Below the pieces are notes generated by a model. That model searched no databases. It saw only the letters and a program-made list of their open reading frames with translations, and was not told the origin of the DNA. The position numbers were made by a program, and so were the translations under genes. Of a DNA stretch of 33,350 bases, positions 1 to 8,081 are shown piece after piece. Positions within the stretch are counted from its first letter, which is position 1. Each line of letters begins with the position of its first letter. This DNA is from Planctomycetaceae bacterium UBA4655 (GTDB taxonomy: Bacteria > Planctomycetota > Planctomycetia > Pirellulales > UBA1268): positions 1-33,350 of the forward strand of contig DHLZ01000101.1 of the NCBI GenBank assembly GCA_002405515.1, read 5' to 3'.

Positions 1-684
1 TCAGATCTCCTGCGAACGCATCGCGTAGACGGGCGTGTAGATGGTGTAGGGGATCTCTTTCGTGCAGGTCTCGTAGACCGGCTTGCTGACGGTGTAGGTC
101 TCCTGCCGCTCCTCGTACACCTGCTTGCAGACGGTGTAGGGGATCTCCTTCGTGCAGGTCTCCCAGACCGGCTTCATGACCGTCGAGCGGATCTCGCGGG
201 TCTTCGTCTCGTAGACCGGCTTCATGACCGTGTAGGGAATCTCCTTCACGATCGTCTCCCACACCGGCTTGCAGACGGTGTAGTTGACGGTCTTCGTGCG
301 GGTCTCCCAGACCGGCTTGCAGACCGTGTACTCGACCTCCTTGAACGACTTCTCCGTCTCGTAGCGGACGCAGTCGATCTCCCGCTGCTCGACGACCCGC
401 TCGCAGACCGTCTTGTAGCAGGTGTATTCCTTCTTCTCGTACACGATCTCCTTCACTCGCCGCGTCCTCGGGCAGCCGCAGCTCGGCTCGGCCGCACAGC
501 CGGGCTCGTGGGAGGCTTCGTGCACTTGGCACGACTTGCGGGCGACGGCGAAGCTGACCGGGACCATGTCAGCCTTGTCGTTGCGATAGCTGGCAAGGCC
601 GCAGTAGGCGGCGCGGGCGGCCGGCGGCCACGTCGCGACGGCTGCGACCGCCAGCAGACAACAGAGGACGAGAGAACGCTTCAT
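1..684 (-). CDS. YTV-repeat secreted protein
   Basis: Predicted exported protein of 227 residues. The ATG at 684 opens a classical signal peptide (MKR, hydrophobic stretch to about residue 20, cleavage near ARA-AYC). The body from about residue 75 is built of short repeats with the pattern YTVxKPVxET, spaced 14-18 residues apart and often carrying a Cys after YTV. This is the planctomycete YTV repeat (family knowledge: Pfam YTV, mostly in Planctomycetes, function unknown). About a dozen cysteines suggest disulphide cross-linking in a cell-surface layer, which is inference. The frame stays open upstream to 816, but the signal peptide fixes the start at 684; no convincing ribosome site precedes it. 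The stop codon is the first three bases of the window and the repeats run right up to it, so the protein may be short for its family. Confidence 0.85.
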   Translation of the reverse strand: MKRSLVLCCLLAVAAVATWPPAARAAYCGLASYRNDKADMVPVSFAVARKSCQVHEASHEPGCAAEPSCGCPRTRRVKEIVYEKKEYTCYKTVCERVVEQREIDCVRYETEKSFKEVEYTVCKPVWETRTKTVNYTVCKPVWETIVKEIPYTVMKPVYETKTREIRSTVMKPVWETCTKEIPYTVCKQVYEERQETYTVSKPVYETCTKEIPYTIYTPVYAMRSQEI

Positions 685-997
685 GACTTGTGCCACTCGC
701 GGTGGAGGGCTCCTGACGGTCGGGGAAAGAAAACGGAAAAAGGTCTGGGCGGAGGGACGAATCCGGCACGCCACAAGGATGATCGGCCGAAAACTCTCTG
801 CAAGTTCACCATACATCGCAATCCGTGCCCCTTCTCCAGAATCCCGAAGGCCCTACAATCCCGACAAACCAAACCACCCGAGGGAGGGGTTTCCCGGTCG
901 CTCTGAAGTTGCGGATCGTGCGAACAGGCGGACCGCGGGCCTGATTGAACGCCGGCCGGCGATTTCAGTAGAGTCTGGGCACCCCTTGGGCATATTC
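685..997. other. Divergent intergenic region, YTV gene / rex
   Basis: A 313-nt spacer between two divergently transcribed genes that must hold both promoters. A TACAAT box at 854-859 on the + strand is a possible -10 for rex, but no good -35 sits upstream of it. I found no match to the known Rex operator (TTGTGAA-like arms around a short AT spacer), so autoregulation by Rex is not visible here. No small gene or RNA is supported. Confidence 0.4.
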
Positions 998-1687
998 ATG
1001 GCCGAGTCCCACCCGCAGCCAGGAGACGTCCCGTCGGATTCGACGGTGCCGAAGGCGGTCGTGGCCAGGCTGTCCCTCTATCTCAGGGAACTGCAGCGGC
1101 TCGAGGCGGCCGGCCAGCAGACGATCTCCTCGGCCCAGCTCGGCACGCTCCTTGGCTTCAGCGACGCCCAGGTCCGCAAGGATCTCGGCTTTTTCGGCCA
1201 GTTTGGATACCCCGGCGTCGGATATCGCTGCGACGAGCTCATTCGGGCGATGCGGGACATCCTGGGCACCAACCACGTCTGGCCGGTGGTCATGGTCGGC
1301 GTCGGCAACCTCGGCCAGGCCCTGCTCGGCTACCGCGGCTTCGCGCGGCAGAACTTCCGGATCGTCTCGGCGTTCGACTGCGACCCGACGAAGGTCGGCG
1401 GCACGATCAACGGCATCCCCGTTCGTCACGTCGATCAACTGCCGGACGTCGTGCGTTGCGAGCAGATCCGCCTGGGACTGATCGTCGTGCCCGGCGAGCG
1501 GGCCCAGGAGGTGGCCGACAAGCTCGTGGCCGCTGGCGTCGAGGGGATCGTGAACTTCGCCCCCGTCACGCTCTCCCTGCCGCCACACATCCAGCTCGTC
1601 TCGGTGGACCTCGCCATCGAACTCGAGCAGCTGTCGTTCGCCGTGACGAGCAAGCTCCACGCGGCGGCGGTTCAGCCGGGAGGCTGA
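998..1687 (+). CDS. rex: Redox-sensing transcriptional repressor Rex
   Basis: DNA-binding repressor that senses the NADH/NAD+ ratio and controls fermentative and respiratory genes (family knowledge). The 229-residue product has an N-terminal winged helix at about 17-75 with the typical stretches ISSAQLGTLLGFSDAQVRKDL and FGQFGYPGVGY. A Rossmann NADH-binding domain follows, with GVGNLG at 101-106, and the C-terminal helix ends the dimer swap region (SVDLAIELEQLSF). Length matches the usual 210-230 residues. The ATG at 998 is preferred: the frame is open further upstream, but that part reads like random arginine-rich sequence. The gene stands alone, divergent from the YTV gene and convergent with the DUF420-like gene. 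Confidence 0.95.
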   Translation: MAESHPQPGDVPSDSTVPKAVVARLSLYLRELQRLEAAGQQTISSAQLGTLLGFSDAQVRKDLGFFGQFGYPGVGYRCDELIRAMRDILGTNHVWPVVMVGVGNLGQALLGYRGFARQNFRIVSAFDCDPTKVGGTINGIPVRHVDQLPDVVRCEQIRLGLIVVPGERAQEVADKLVAAGVEGIVNFAPVTLSLPPHIQLVSVDLAIELEQLSFAVTSKLHAAAVQPGG

Positions 1688-1716
1688 CCGGCCAGCCGGG
1701 CCGGTGTGCTCAAAAC

Positions 1717-1814
1717 CCGGAAGCCCGAGGCGCGAGCCGACAGGGGAGTTGAGGAAAGCACCGTGAGTTCATGGATCGTCCAACGCCCTCTCGGCTCGCG
1801 CCTCGGGCTTCCGG
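1717..1814. repeat. 98-bp element with perfect 24-bp terminal inverted repeats
   Basis: The arms at 1717-1740 and 1791-1814 are perfect reverse complements over 24 nt (core CCCGAGGCGCGAGCCGA / TCGGCTCGCGCCTCGGG) and enclose 50 nt without coding content. The element lies between the 3' ends of two convergent genes, rex and the DUF420-like gene, where a long GC hairpin could act as a bidirectional terminator. The right arm recurs as 28 identical nt at 27478-27505, so this is a dispersed repeat (REP- or MITE-like) and not a private hairpin. No transposase is present. Confidence 0.85.
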
Positions 1815-1852
1815 AAATGGCTGCTTTGGTGACGCGGAGAGCAGCGCGGGTC

Positions 1853-2332
1853 TCAAAAGCAGTAGGCGAGCATGTAGAACTCCCAGCCGGTGAGCATGGC
1901 GAGGAACGTCTGCAGGCCCAGGAGCACGATCCAGAAGAGGTACGTCGGGGCGAACGCGCAGGGGCCGGGCGGGTTCGGGATCCGGCGGAGTGCCGCGACG
2001 AGGAGCACGACCCAGATCAGCAGGCTCGTCGCGAGGAACGCGACATGGATCGCGAGCGTCATGAATGTGATCGGCGCGATCGCCTCGCCGGCCGCCTTCA
2101 CCGCCCGGGCCCGCCAGTCGCCGAGCAGGAAGTCGCGGGCGAGGATCCCGCAGGCCGCGAGGAACGGGGGCGTCAGCGAGAGCTGGATCCGCTTGTGGAG
2201 CAGGTAGTTCCGCCGCACCAGCAGCGACTCGAGGCTCCAGACGAAGAGCGGCACGATCGCCAAAAGCAGCAGGTAGGCGACGTCCACCGCCGCCGTCGCC
2301 CGCGATCCCAGAAGCCCGCCGGTTCCCTCCAT
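1853..2332 (-). CDS. Four-helix membrane protein, DUF420-like
   Basis: A 159-residue integral membrane protein with four predicted helices at about 15-38, 51-70, 87-114 and 129-157. Histidines at H46 (LLHKRIQL, start of helix 2) and H96 (TLAIHVAFL, in helix 3), and the overall size, resemble the DUF420 family of small membrane proteins often found near haem or cytochrome oxidase genes (family knowledge; assignment tentative). The start at 2332 is chosen because GGAG lies 7 nt upstream of that ATG; the frame extends to 2428 but would then run into the gene upstream. It is the last gene of a leftward trio with the GNAT-like and epimerase genes, 40 nt after the acyltransferase stop. No haem genes are next to it. 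Confidence 0.65.
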   Translation of the reverse strand: MEGTGGLLGSRATAAVDVAYLLLLAIVPLFVWSLESLLVRRNYLLHKRIQLSLTPPFLAACGILARDFLLGDWRARAVKAAGEAIAPITFMTLAIHVAFLATSLLIWVVLLVAALRRIPNPPGPCAFAPTYLFWIVLLGLQTFLAMLTGWEFYMLAYCF

Positions 2333-2372
2333 GGCCCGTCTCCGCGTGTTCCGTTTCGCACGATTCGGCGGA

Positions 2373-3518
2373 TCATCCACCGGTCGATTTTTCGAAGAGA
2401 CGATAGCGTTTCCGGATCGTGGCGCCAAAGTTCTCGATCGTGGCCCGCATCCTCGTGTGGGTCTCGAGCACGTAGCCGGTCTCGCAGGTCTCGATTCCCT
2501 TGCGAAAGCACTCGCGGAAGAACCGCTCGTAGAGCGGCACGCCGATCCCGAGGGCCTCGGCCCGCGGGGTCGTCACGTAGACGTAGACGACGTATTGCTT
2601 GATCCGACGGCGATGCCGCAGGTAGGTGAGCCAGCCCCAGGGGAAGAGCCTGCCCTTCATGCGGGCGAGCAGCTCGTAGTAGTTGGGGCAGGCGAGGAAG
2701 ACGGCTTCCGGCTTGCCGTCCACCTCGGCGATGCTGAAGGTGTCGGGATCGATGATCTCGAGAAGCTCGTCGCGGGCGGCGAGCATCTCCTCGTCGGAGA
2801 GGGGCACGAATCCCCAGTTGCCCTTGAGCGACTCGTTGCAGATCGTGCGGATGATCTCGAGCTCCTCGTCGACCTTGTCGAGCCGGGGGCTGCGGATCGA
2901 GACGTCGCGGCGGGCGAGCACCTTGTTGGAGAGGCGGGCTATCCTGCCGCGCATGGCGGCGATGTGTTCGTCGGAATAGTCGGGGTATTGCCATCCGTAG
3001 ACGAGCACGTCCATCGCCTTCGCGAGCCCGTATCGCTCCGCCTGGCCCGGATAATAGGGCTGCGTGTGTGGCATCGGAATCGAGGGGAAGTGTTGGAAGC
3101 CGTCGACGAGGAAGCCGATGTTGGCGTTCATCGACGGGTTCGTCGGCCCCCGCATGCTGGTGAGGCCGCGGGCCGCCAGCCAGGACTCGGCCGCGGAGAA
3201 GAGACCGCGGCTCGCCTCGTCGTCGTCGGCGCACTCGTAGTGCCCGAAGAAGCCGACCCGGTCGTGCCAGTGCGCGTTGTGACGGCGATTCTCGATCGCG
3301 GCGATCCTGCCGACCGGCCGGCCGCCGCGCAGGGCGAGAAACAGGGCCGCCTCCGCATGGCGGTAGAACGGGTTCGCCTTCGGGTCGATCTCGCGGAACT
3401 GATCACGGTCGAGCATCGGGACCCACAGCGGGAGCGACCGGTTGATCTCCCGGGCGAGCCGCACGAACCGGCGGCGGTCGCGGGCGGAACGCACCTCGAC
3501 GATCTTGACCTCGCTCAT
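2373..3518 (-). CDS. GNAT-like N-acyltransferase family protein
   Basis: Soluble protein of 381 residues. The N-terminus (MSEVKIVEV..., RRRFVRLAREINRSLPLWVP) and the later stretches GRIAAIENRRHN and GFFGHYE resemble a family of about 380-residue proteins with GNAT-type acetyltransferase folds; a second GNAT-like half lies near ETCETGYVLETHTRMRA. No catalytic residue can be named and the substrate is unknown. Its ATG overlaps the stop of the upstream epimerase gene as ATGA, so the two are very likely translationally coupled and act together, perhaps in modifying a lipid or sugar (inference). Confidence 0.65.
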   Translation of the reverse strand: MSEVKIVEVRSARDRRRFVRLAREINRSLPLWVPMLDRDQFREIDPKANPFYRHAEAALFLALRGGRPVGRIAAIENRRHNAHWHDRVGFFGHYECADDDEASRGLFSAAESWLAARGLTSMRGPTNPSMNANIGFLVDGFQHFPSIPMPHTQPYYPGQAERYGLAKAMDVLVYGWQYPDYSDEHIAAMRGRIARLSNKVLARRDVSIRSPRLDKVDEELEIIRTICNESLKGNWGFVPLSDEEMLAARDELLEIIDPDTFSIAEVDGKPEAVFLACPNYYELLARMKGRLFPWGWLTYLRHRRRIKQYVVYVYVTTPRAEALGIGVPLYERFFRECFRKGIETCETGYVLETHTRMRATIENFGATIRKRYRLFEKSTGG

Positions 3519-4501
3519 GACAGTTCCTGCGGCGATTCCCTGGCCCACGTGATCGTGCGTTCCATCGCAGTCTCGAAGTCGATGCGGGGTGCGTAGCCGA
3601 GCTCGTCGCGGGCCTTGCGGATGTCGTACCGCTGCTCCGTGCCGAGCTCGAGCACCGCCAGTCGCGTGAGCAGCGGACGCTCCCGACGGCCGGTCGCACG
3701 GCCCGCGAGTTCGCTCGCGATCGCCAGAGGATAGAGGAGCGACGAGGGAAGCGACCACCGCGGCGGCGCGGCGCCGATTCCGTCGGCGAGCCGGGCGATG
3801 TATTCCCCCCAGGTCACGTCGGAACCGTCGCAGATGGTCCAGGCCGATCCCGGCGGAGCGTCGGAGGCCGCCGCGAGCTCGCAGGCGTCGACGACGTTTT
3901 CGACGTAGGCGAGCCCCGCGACGTGCCGCCCGCCGTCGACGAGGATCATCGACCCATCCTGCAGGTGGCGGGCGATCTCCGCGACATAGTGCTTCGAGCC
4001 CGGGCCGAACACCATCACCGGCCGCAGCATCACCGCGTCGAGCCCCGTGGCGTGCACCGCCTCGAGCACGACCTTTTCGGCGGCGATCTTGCTTGCGATG
4101 TAGGGGATGCCCCGGTCGCACCGGGGCGAAGTCTCGGTGAACGGACGCCGACCGCGGTAGCCGTGGACCGCCGCCGAACTCATGTGGACGAACCGCCGTA
4201 CGCCCGCGGCGACCGCGGCCTCGACGACGCGGCGGGTGCCGTCCACGTTCGCCCGGTGGAATTCAGCCGCCCGCCCCCAATCGGAGACGAGCCCCGCGCA
4301 GTGGAAGACATGCGAAACGCCTCGCATCGCCCGCGCGAGCGACGCGGCATCGTCGAGATCCCCCTCGACCCGCTCGACCCCGGCCGGCAGGCGGCTCCGG
4401 CCGCCGCGGACCAGGCCTCTCACGGGCAGGCCCCGCTCCACGAGCCGCCTCGCAAGATGGCTGCCGATGAGACCCGTGGCACCGGTAACGAGTTGGATCA
4501 T
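3515..4501 (-). CDS. NAD(P)-dependent epimerase/dehydratase (extended SDR)
   Basis: Extended short-chain dehydrogenase/reductase of 328 residues. The nucleotide-binding loop TGATGLIG is at 6-13, the GDLD acidic turn follows the third strand, the active-site serine lies in HMSSAAVHG (about 109) and the catalytic pair is Y134/K138 (YIASK). The sequence resembles NAD-dependent epimerases and 3-beta-hydroxysteroid-dehydrogenase-like reductases; the substrate cannot be told. The ATG at 4501 places the Rossmann motif at the usual distance from the N-terminus, and the frame upstream of it overlaps the divergent kinase gene. First gene of the leftward trio; its stop overlaps the next start by 4 nt. 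Confidence 0.88.
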   Translation of the reverse strand: MIQLVTGATGLIGSHLARRLVERGLPVRGLVRGGRSRLPAGVERVEGDLDDAASLARAMRGVSHVFHCAGLVSDWGRAAEFHRANVDGTRRVVEAAVAAGVRRFVHMSSAAVHGYRGRRPFTETSPRCDRGIPYIASKIAAEKVVLEAVHATGLDAVMLRPVMVFGPGSKHYVAEIARHLQDGSMILVDGGRHVAGLAYVENVVDACELAAASDAPPGSAWTICDGSDVTWGEYIARLADGIGAAPPRWSLPSSLLYPLAIASELAGRATGRRERPLLTRLAVLELGTEQRYDIRKARDELGYAPRIDFETAMERTITWARESPQELS

Positions 4502-4507
4502 GCCGGT

Positions 4508-4534
4508 TTGCCCTGGGGAATGCGTCGTTATAGT
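4508..4534 (+). promoter_or_regulatory. Candidate promoter for the kinase-WD40 gene
   Basis: TTGCCC at 4508-4513 and TATAGT at 4529-4534, 15 nt apart, lie in the 67-nt divergent gap between the epimerase and kinase starts. The -10 is good and the -35 and spacing are mediocre. Prediction only. Confidence 0.35.
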
Positions 4535-4568
4535 ACGCGTCGAATCTCGACACCGGAGGCGGTCGCTC

Positions 4569-7500
4569 ATGCGGCGATTCGAATCGAAGGCCCTGGCGAC
4601 GGAAAGCAACGCCACGACCGCCGAAGAAATCGATTCCGCAGGCCTGACGGATGCTCTCATGCCGTTCTCCCAGCCGGTCGGGGGCGGAATCGCCGAGGAC
4701 GTCCTCGGCCCCGGCGCGGTGCTCGGCGACGTGACGATCACCCGGCTCATCGCCGACGGCGGCATGGGACGGGTCTACGAAGGGATCCAGGGGAGGCCGT
4801 CTCGGACCGTCGCGATGAAGGTGGTCCGCCCGGGCCTGCTTTCGCCGATGGCGATGCGGCGGTTCGAGCACGAGGCGGCGATTCTGGGGAGGCTCACCCA
4901 CCCCGGGATCGCGCGGATCTATTCGGCGGGAGTGCAATCCGTTCGGGGCTGCGATCTGCCCTACTTCGTGATGGAATATGTCGACCAGGGCCGGGCCATC
5001 ACGGCCTACGCGACCGAGCGGGGGCTTTCCACGCGCCGGCGAGTCGAACTCTTCCGAGACGTCTGCCTCGCGGTCGCGCACGGCCATCAGCGAGGCGTCA
5101 TTCATCGAGACCTGAAGCCGAGCAACATCCTGGTCGACGCCGCCGGCCAGGTGAAGGTCATCGACTTCGGCGTGGCGCGGAGCACCGACGGCGACGTCGC
5201 GGTCACCACCATGCTGACCGACGTCGGGCAGCTCGTCGGGACCGCGCAGTACATGAGTCCCGAGCAGTTCGACGGCAGCGTCGGCGATCTCGACGTGCGG
5301 GTCGACGTCTACTCGCTCGGCGTGGTGCTCTACGAACTTCTCGTCGGCAGGATGCCCTACGACCTCTCGAAGCGGCCGGTGTACGAGGCGGCCCGCGTCG
5401 TGCGTGAGGTCGAGCCGCCATCGGTCTCCTCGATCGATCGAAGGCTCGGCGGCGATCTCGCCACGATCGTTTCGAAGTGCCTCGAGAAGGATCGCGGCCT
5501 GCGGTATTCGAGCGCCGCCGAGCTCGAGGCGGATCTCGGCCGTCATCTCCGTGGTGAGCCGATCACCGCGAGTCCGCCCCGACTGCTTGCGTCGGTCGTC
5601 AGGCTCGCGCGGCGACACACGGCGGCGGCGACGGCGGCCGCGGGCATCCTCATGGCGATCGTGGCGGGAGGCACGGCCGCGTCGATCTTCGCCGTGCAGG
5701 CCGCCCGGGACCGGGAGGTGGCCGTCCGCGAGAAGGCGCGGGCGGATGCCGAGGCCCGAACGGCACGGCAGCGGCTGTACGTCGCCAACCTGCGGTCCCT
5801 CCGCTCCTGCCTCGACACCAGGAACCTTCGGCTGGCACGGCGTCTCCACGACGAGAACCTGCCGCTCGCTGGAAGCCCGCCGCCGCTCGAGATGAAGCTG
5901 CTCGGAGCCGGGCTCGACGAGGCGCTGGAACTGCTCACGACGGACAGGGCGCCGGTTCTGGACGTCGCCTACCGGCCGGATGGCCGTATCCTCGCCGCAA
6001 CGACGCTTCGGCCGTCGGCGGACGGGCCGAGCAGGCGGGGGCTCACCGAGAACCCGAGCCGCTTCCCGGCGACCGTCGGGCTGCGTGGCGACCCGTTGTA
6101 TTTCGCGGTCGGCAAAGAGCATGCTCACCAAAGGCTTCCGATGCTCGACGATGCGTGGGGGAGTTTCTGGCGATCGCGGATCGACCCCGCGGCGGCGGTC
6201 GGCGGCCTGGCGGGCTCCGAAACAACGCCCGTGGCCCTTGCCTCCGACGGCCGGCACCTGGCCGTGCACGACCCGGACGGCCGGCTGCGCGTCGTGAGAC
6301 TGTCGACGGCCGGAGGAGACCGCGTCGTGGCCGGGCAGGCCGAAGAAGAACGGTGGATCGAGGGCCATCGCGGCCGCGTCAAACTGGCGGCATTCAGCCC
6401 CGACGGCAGCCGGCTCGCGATCCAGTTGGCGAACGGATCGGTCGGGCTCTGGGACGCCGGCAGCGGCAGGCTCGTCGTCAGGTGCGGCGATGCGATCAAT
6501 GCAATCGAGACGTTCCTGTTCAGCCCCGACGGTTCGCGGTTCCTCGTGCTCGATGATGTCAGGGGACGATCGAAAGAGGCCCGGATCCATGATGCTGTCG
6601 ACGGCCGTCATCTCTCGACCGTGAAGAGCCCTCGCGGGCCCCGGCCATTCCGTCCACTCGTGGCCTTCAGTTCCGACGGCAGCCGGCTCGTGATGAATCA
6701 GGACGACGGCGAACCCCAGGTCTTTCGCACGGTCGACGGCGTCCGGCTCGGGAGCCTGCGGGGGCATGCCGCGGTGGTCACGGCGCTGGGCTTCAGCGCG
6801 GACGGCGGGCAGATCGCCAGCGGGGACTCGCACGGCACGGTCCGGCTCTGGGATGCGAAGTCGTGCACACCGGTGGGGGATCGGCTGGGGCACGAGTCCG
6901 CCGTGACGGCGGTGGCGTTCAGGCCCGATGCCGAGACGCTCGCCTCCAGTTCGCAGGACGGGACGATTCGGATCTGGTCGCGTGCGGCCGGCCCGCCGCT
7001 GGCGGTGCTCCCCGGCCGGCGTGGATTGACCGCCGCCGCCTTCAGCCCCGACGGCCGGCAGGTGGCAATCGCGCCGCGAGGGGGATGCGAGGTCGACGTC
7101 TGGGACGCCCGAACGATCGTCAGGCGGTGGACGCTCGTCGGTCGCGGCGAATCCGTCGCGGAGATCGCCTACAGCCCGGATGGCAGGGTCGTCGCGGCCG
7201 CGATGCGAGACTCGCAGGGGGGCGGCGATGTCCGCGTCTGGAGCACGTCCTCCGGGGAGCTGATCTCGGTGCTTGGCGACCGGCCCGAGGGGGCCGAACG
7301 CGTCTCGTTCAGCAGCGACGGTTCTCGGATCGTGGCGACAGCGGTGGATGGCACGGCGACGCTCTGGGATCATCTCGCGGGCAGGCGCATCGCGACCGCC
7401 GTCTGCGACTATCAGGGCTCGGTCGCGGATGTCGGTGCCGTGTTCGGGCTCGATGGCAGGCTGCTCGCATCGCGACGAGCACTCGTCATGAATACCGAGA

Positions 7501-8081
7501 CTGGCGACTGTCTTTCAAAACAGACTTTGGTGGGCCATGTGACCTGTCTCGCGGTGGCCCAGGATGGCCGCTCTTTCGCGGCCGGCATGCTCAGCGGGGC
7601 CGTCTATCTCTTCGAGTTTGAAACTCGGAAGCGGATCGCCCGCCTCGCCGAACATGCGGGCGCCGTGCGGGCGATCGCCTTCAGCAGCGACGGCTCACGG
7701 CTCGCCACCGGGTCGGCGGACGGCTCGGCTCGGCTGTGGGACGCGAGGACCGGTAGCGCGATTTGTGTTCTCGGCGGGCACGAAGGGTCCGTTGAGGCGG
7801 TGATGTTTGGTCGCGACGGACGGCGGGTCGTCACCTCCTCGACCGACGGCACGATTCGCATCTGGGACGCAGAGTCGGGGCAGGATCTCTGCATGCTGCG
7901 CGCGCAGCGGGAGTTTCCGAGGGCCGTCGCCCTGAGTCCAGACGGGAATCGGCTGGTGGCCGCGGAACCGGACGGAGCCATCCGAGTCTGGGGGCTCTCG
8001 AACGCCGACATCGTGGACGCACGTCAGGCGGCCGTCACTGGGCAGGCCGTCACTGGGCAGGCCGTCACTGTGTCGCGGTGA
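4569..8081 (+). CDS. Membrane Ser/Thr protein kinase with C-terminal WD40 repeats
   Basis: Protein of 1170 residues. The Hanks-type kinase domain covers about 57-340: glycine loop IADGGMGRVYEG, Lys84 in VAMK, HRDLKPSN at 179-186, DFG at 199-201 and SPEQ at 230-233, so all catalytic residues are present. One transmembrane helix at about 352-376 is followed by a charged coiled stretch and the phrase LYVANLRS (403-410) typical of planctomycete kinases of this type. WD40 repeats (FSPDGSR...LWDA pattern) fill the rest, about 440-1150, probably as two propellers outside the membrane or in the paryphoplasm (inference). The ATG at 4569 has GGAGG 9 nt upstream. The C-terminus is a 15-nt tandem repeat (VTGQA), and the last 17 bp overlap the convergent peroxidase gene. 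Signal and targets are unknown. Confidence 0.92.
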   Translation: MRRFESKALATESNATTAEEIDSAGLTDALMPFSQPVGGGIAEDVLGPGAVLGDVTITRLIADGGMGRVYEGIQGRPSRTVAMKVVRPGLLSPMAMRRFEHEAAILGRLTHPGIARIYSAGVQSVRGCDLPYFVMEYVDQGRAITAYATERGLSTRRRVELFRDVCLAVAHGHQRGVIHRDLKPSNILVDAAGQVKVIDFGVARSTDGDVAVTTMLTDVGQLVGTAQYMSPEQFDGSVGDLDVRVDVYSLGVVLYELLVGRMPYDLSKRPVYEAARVVREVEPPSVSSIDRRLGGDLATIVSKCLEKDRGLRYSSAAELEADLGRHLRGEPITASPPRLLASVVRLARRHTAAATAAAGILMAIVAGGTAASIFAVQAARDREVAVREKARADAEARTARQRLYVANLRSLRSCLDTRNLRLARRLHDENLPLAGSPPPLEMKLLGAGLDEALELLTTDRAPVLDVAYRPDGRILAATTLRPSADGPSRRGLTENPSRFPATVGLRGDPLYFAVGKEHAHQRLPMLDDAWGSFWRSRIDPAAAVGGLAGSETTPVALASDGRHLAVHDPDGRLRVVRLSTAGGDRVVAGQAEEERWIEGHRGRVKLAAFSPDGSRLAIQLANGSVGLWDAGSGRLVVRCGDAINAIETFLFSPDGSRFLVLDDVRGRSKEARIHDAVDGRHLSTVKSPRGPRPFRPLVAFSSDGSRLVMNQDDGEPQVFRTVDGVRLGSLRGHAAVVTALGFSADGGQIASGDSHGTVRLWDAKSCTPVGDRLGHESAVTAVAFRPDAETLASSSQDGTIRIWSRAAGPPLAVLPGRRGLTAAAFSPDGRQVAIAPRGGCEVDVWDARTIVRRWTLVGRGESVAEIAYSPDGRVVAAAMRDSQGGGDVRVWSTSSGELISVLGDRPEGAERVSFSSDGSRIVATAVDGTATLWDHLAGRRIATAVCDYQGSVADVGAVFGLDGRLLASRRALVMNTETGDCLSKQTLVGHVTCLAVAQDGRSFAAGMLSGAVYLFEFETRKRIARLAEHAGAVRAIAFSSDGSRLATGSADGSARLWDARTGSAICVLGGHEGSVEAVMFGRDGRRVVTSSTDGTIRIWDAESGQDLCMLRAQREFPRAVALSPDGNRLVAAEPDGAIRVWGLSNADIVDARQAAVTGQAVTGQAVTVSR
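8031..8070. repeat. 15-bp tandem repeat at the kinase 3' end
   Basis: Unit GCCGTCACTGGGCAG at 8031-8045 and 8046-8060, with ten bases of a third copy to 8070. It encodes repeated VTGQA in the kinase and runs into the stop codon of the opposing peroxidase gene. Confidence 0.9.

Noticed and set aside
683..997. Rex with about 105 additional N-terminal residues
   Set aside because: Extension is basic, non-conserved in appearance and would overlap the YTV gene start region; normal Rex length fits the ATG at 998.
4263..7373. Very long open frame on the - strand opposite the kinase-WD40 gene
   Set aside because: Arg/Pro/His-rich shadow of a GC-rich gene; no recognisable domain, and the + strand shows clear kinase and WD40 motifs.
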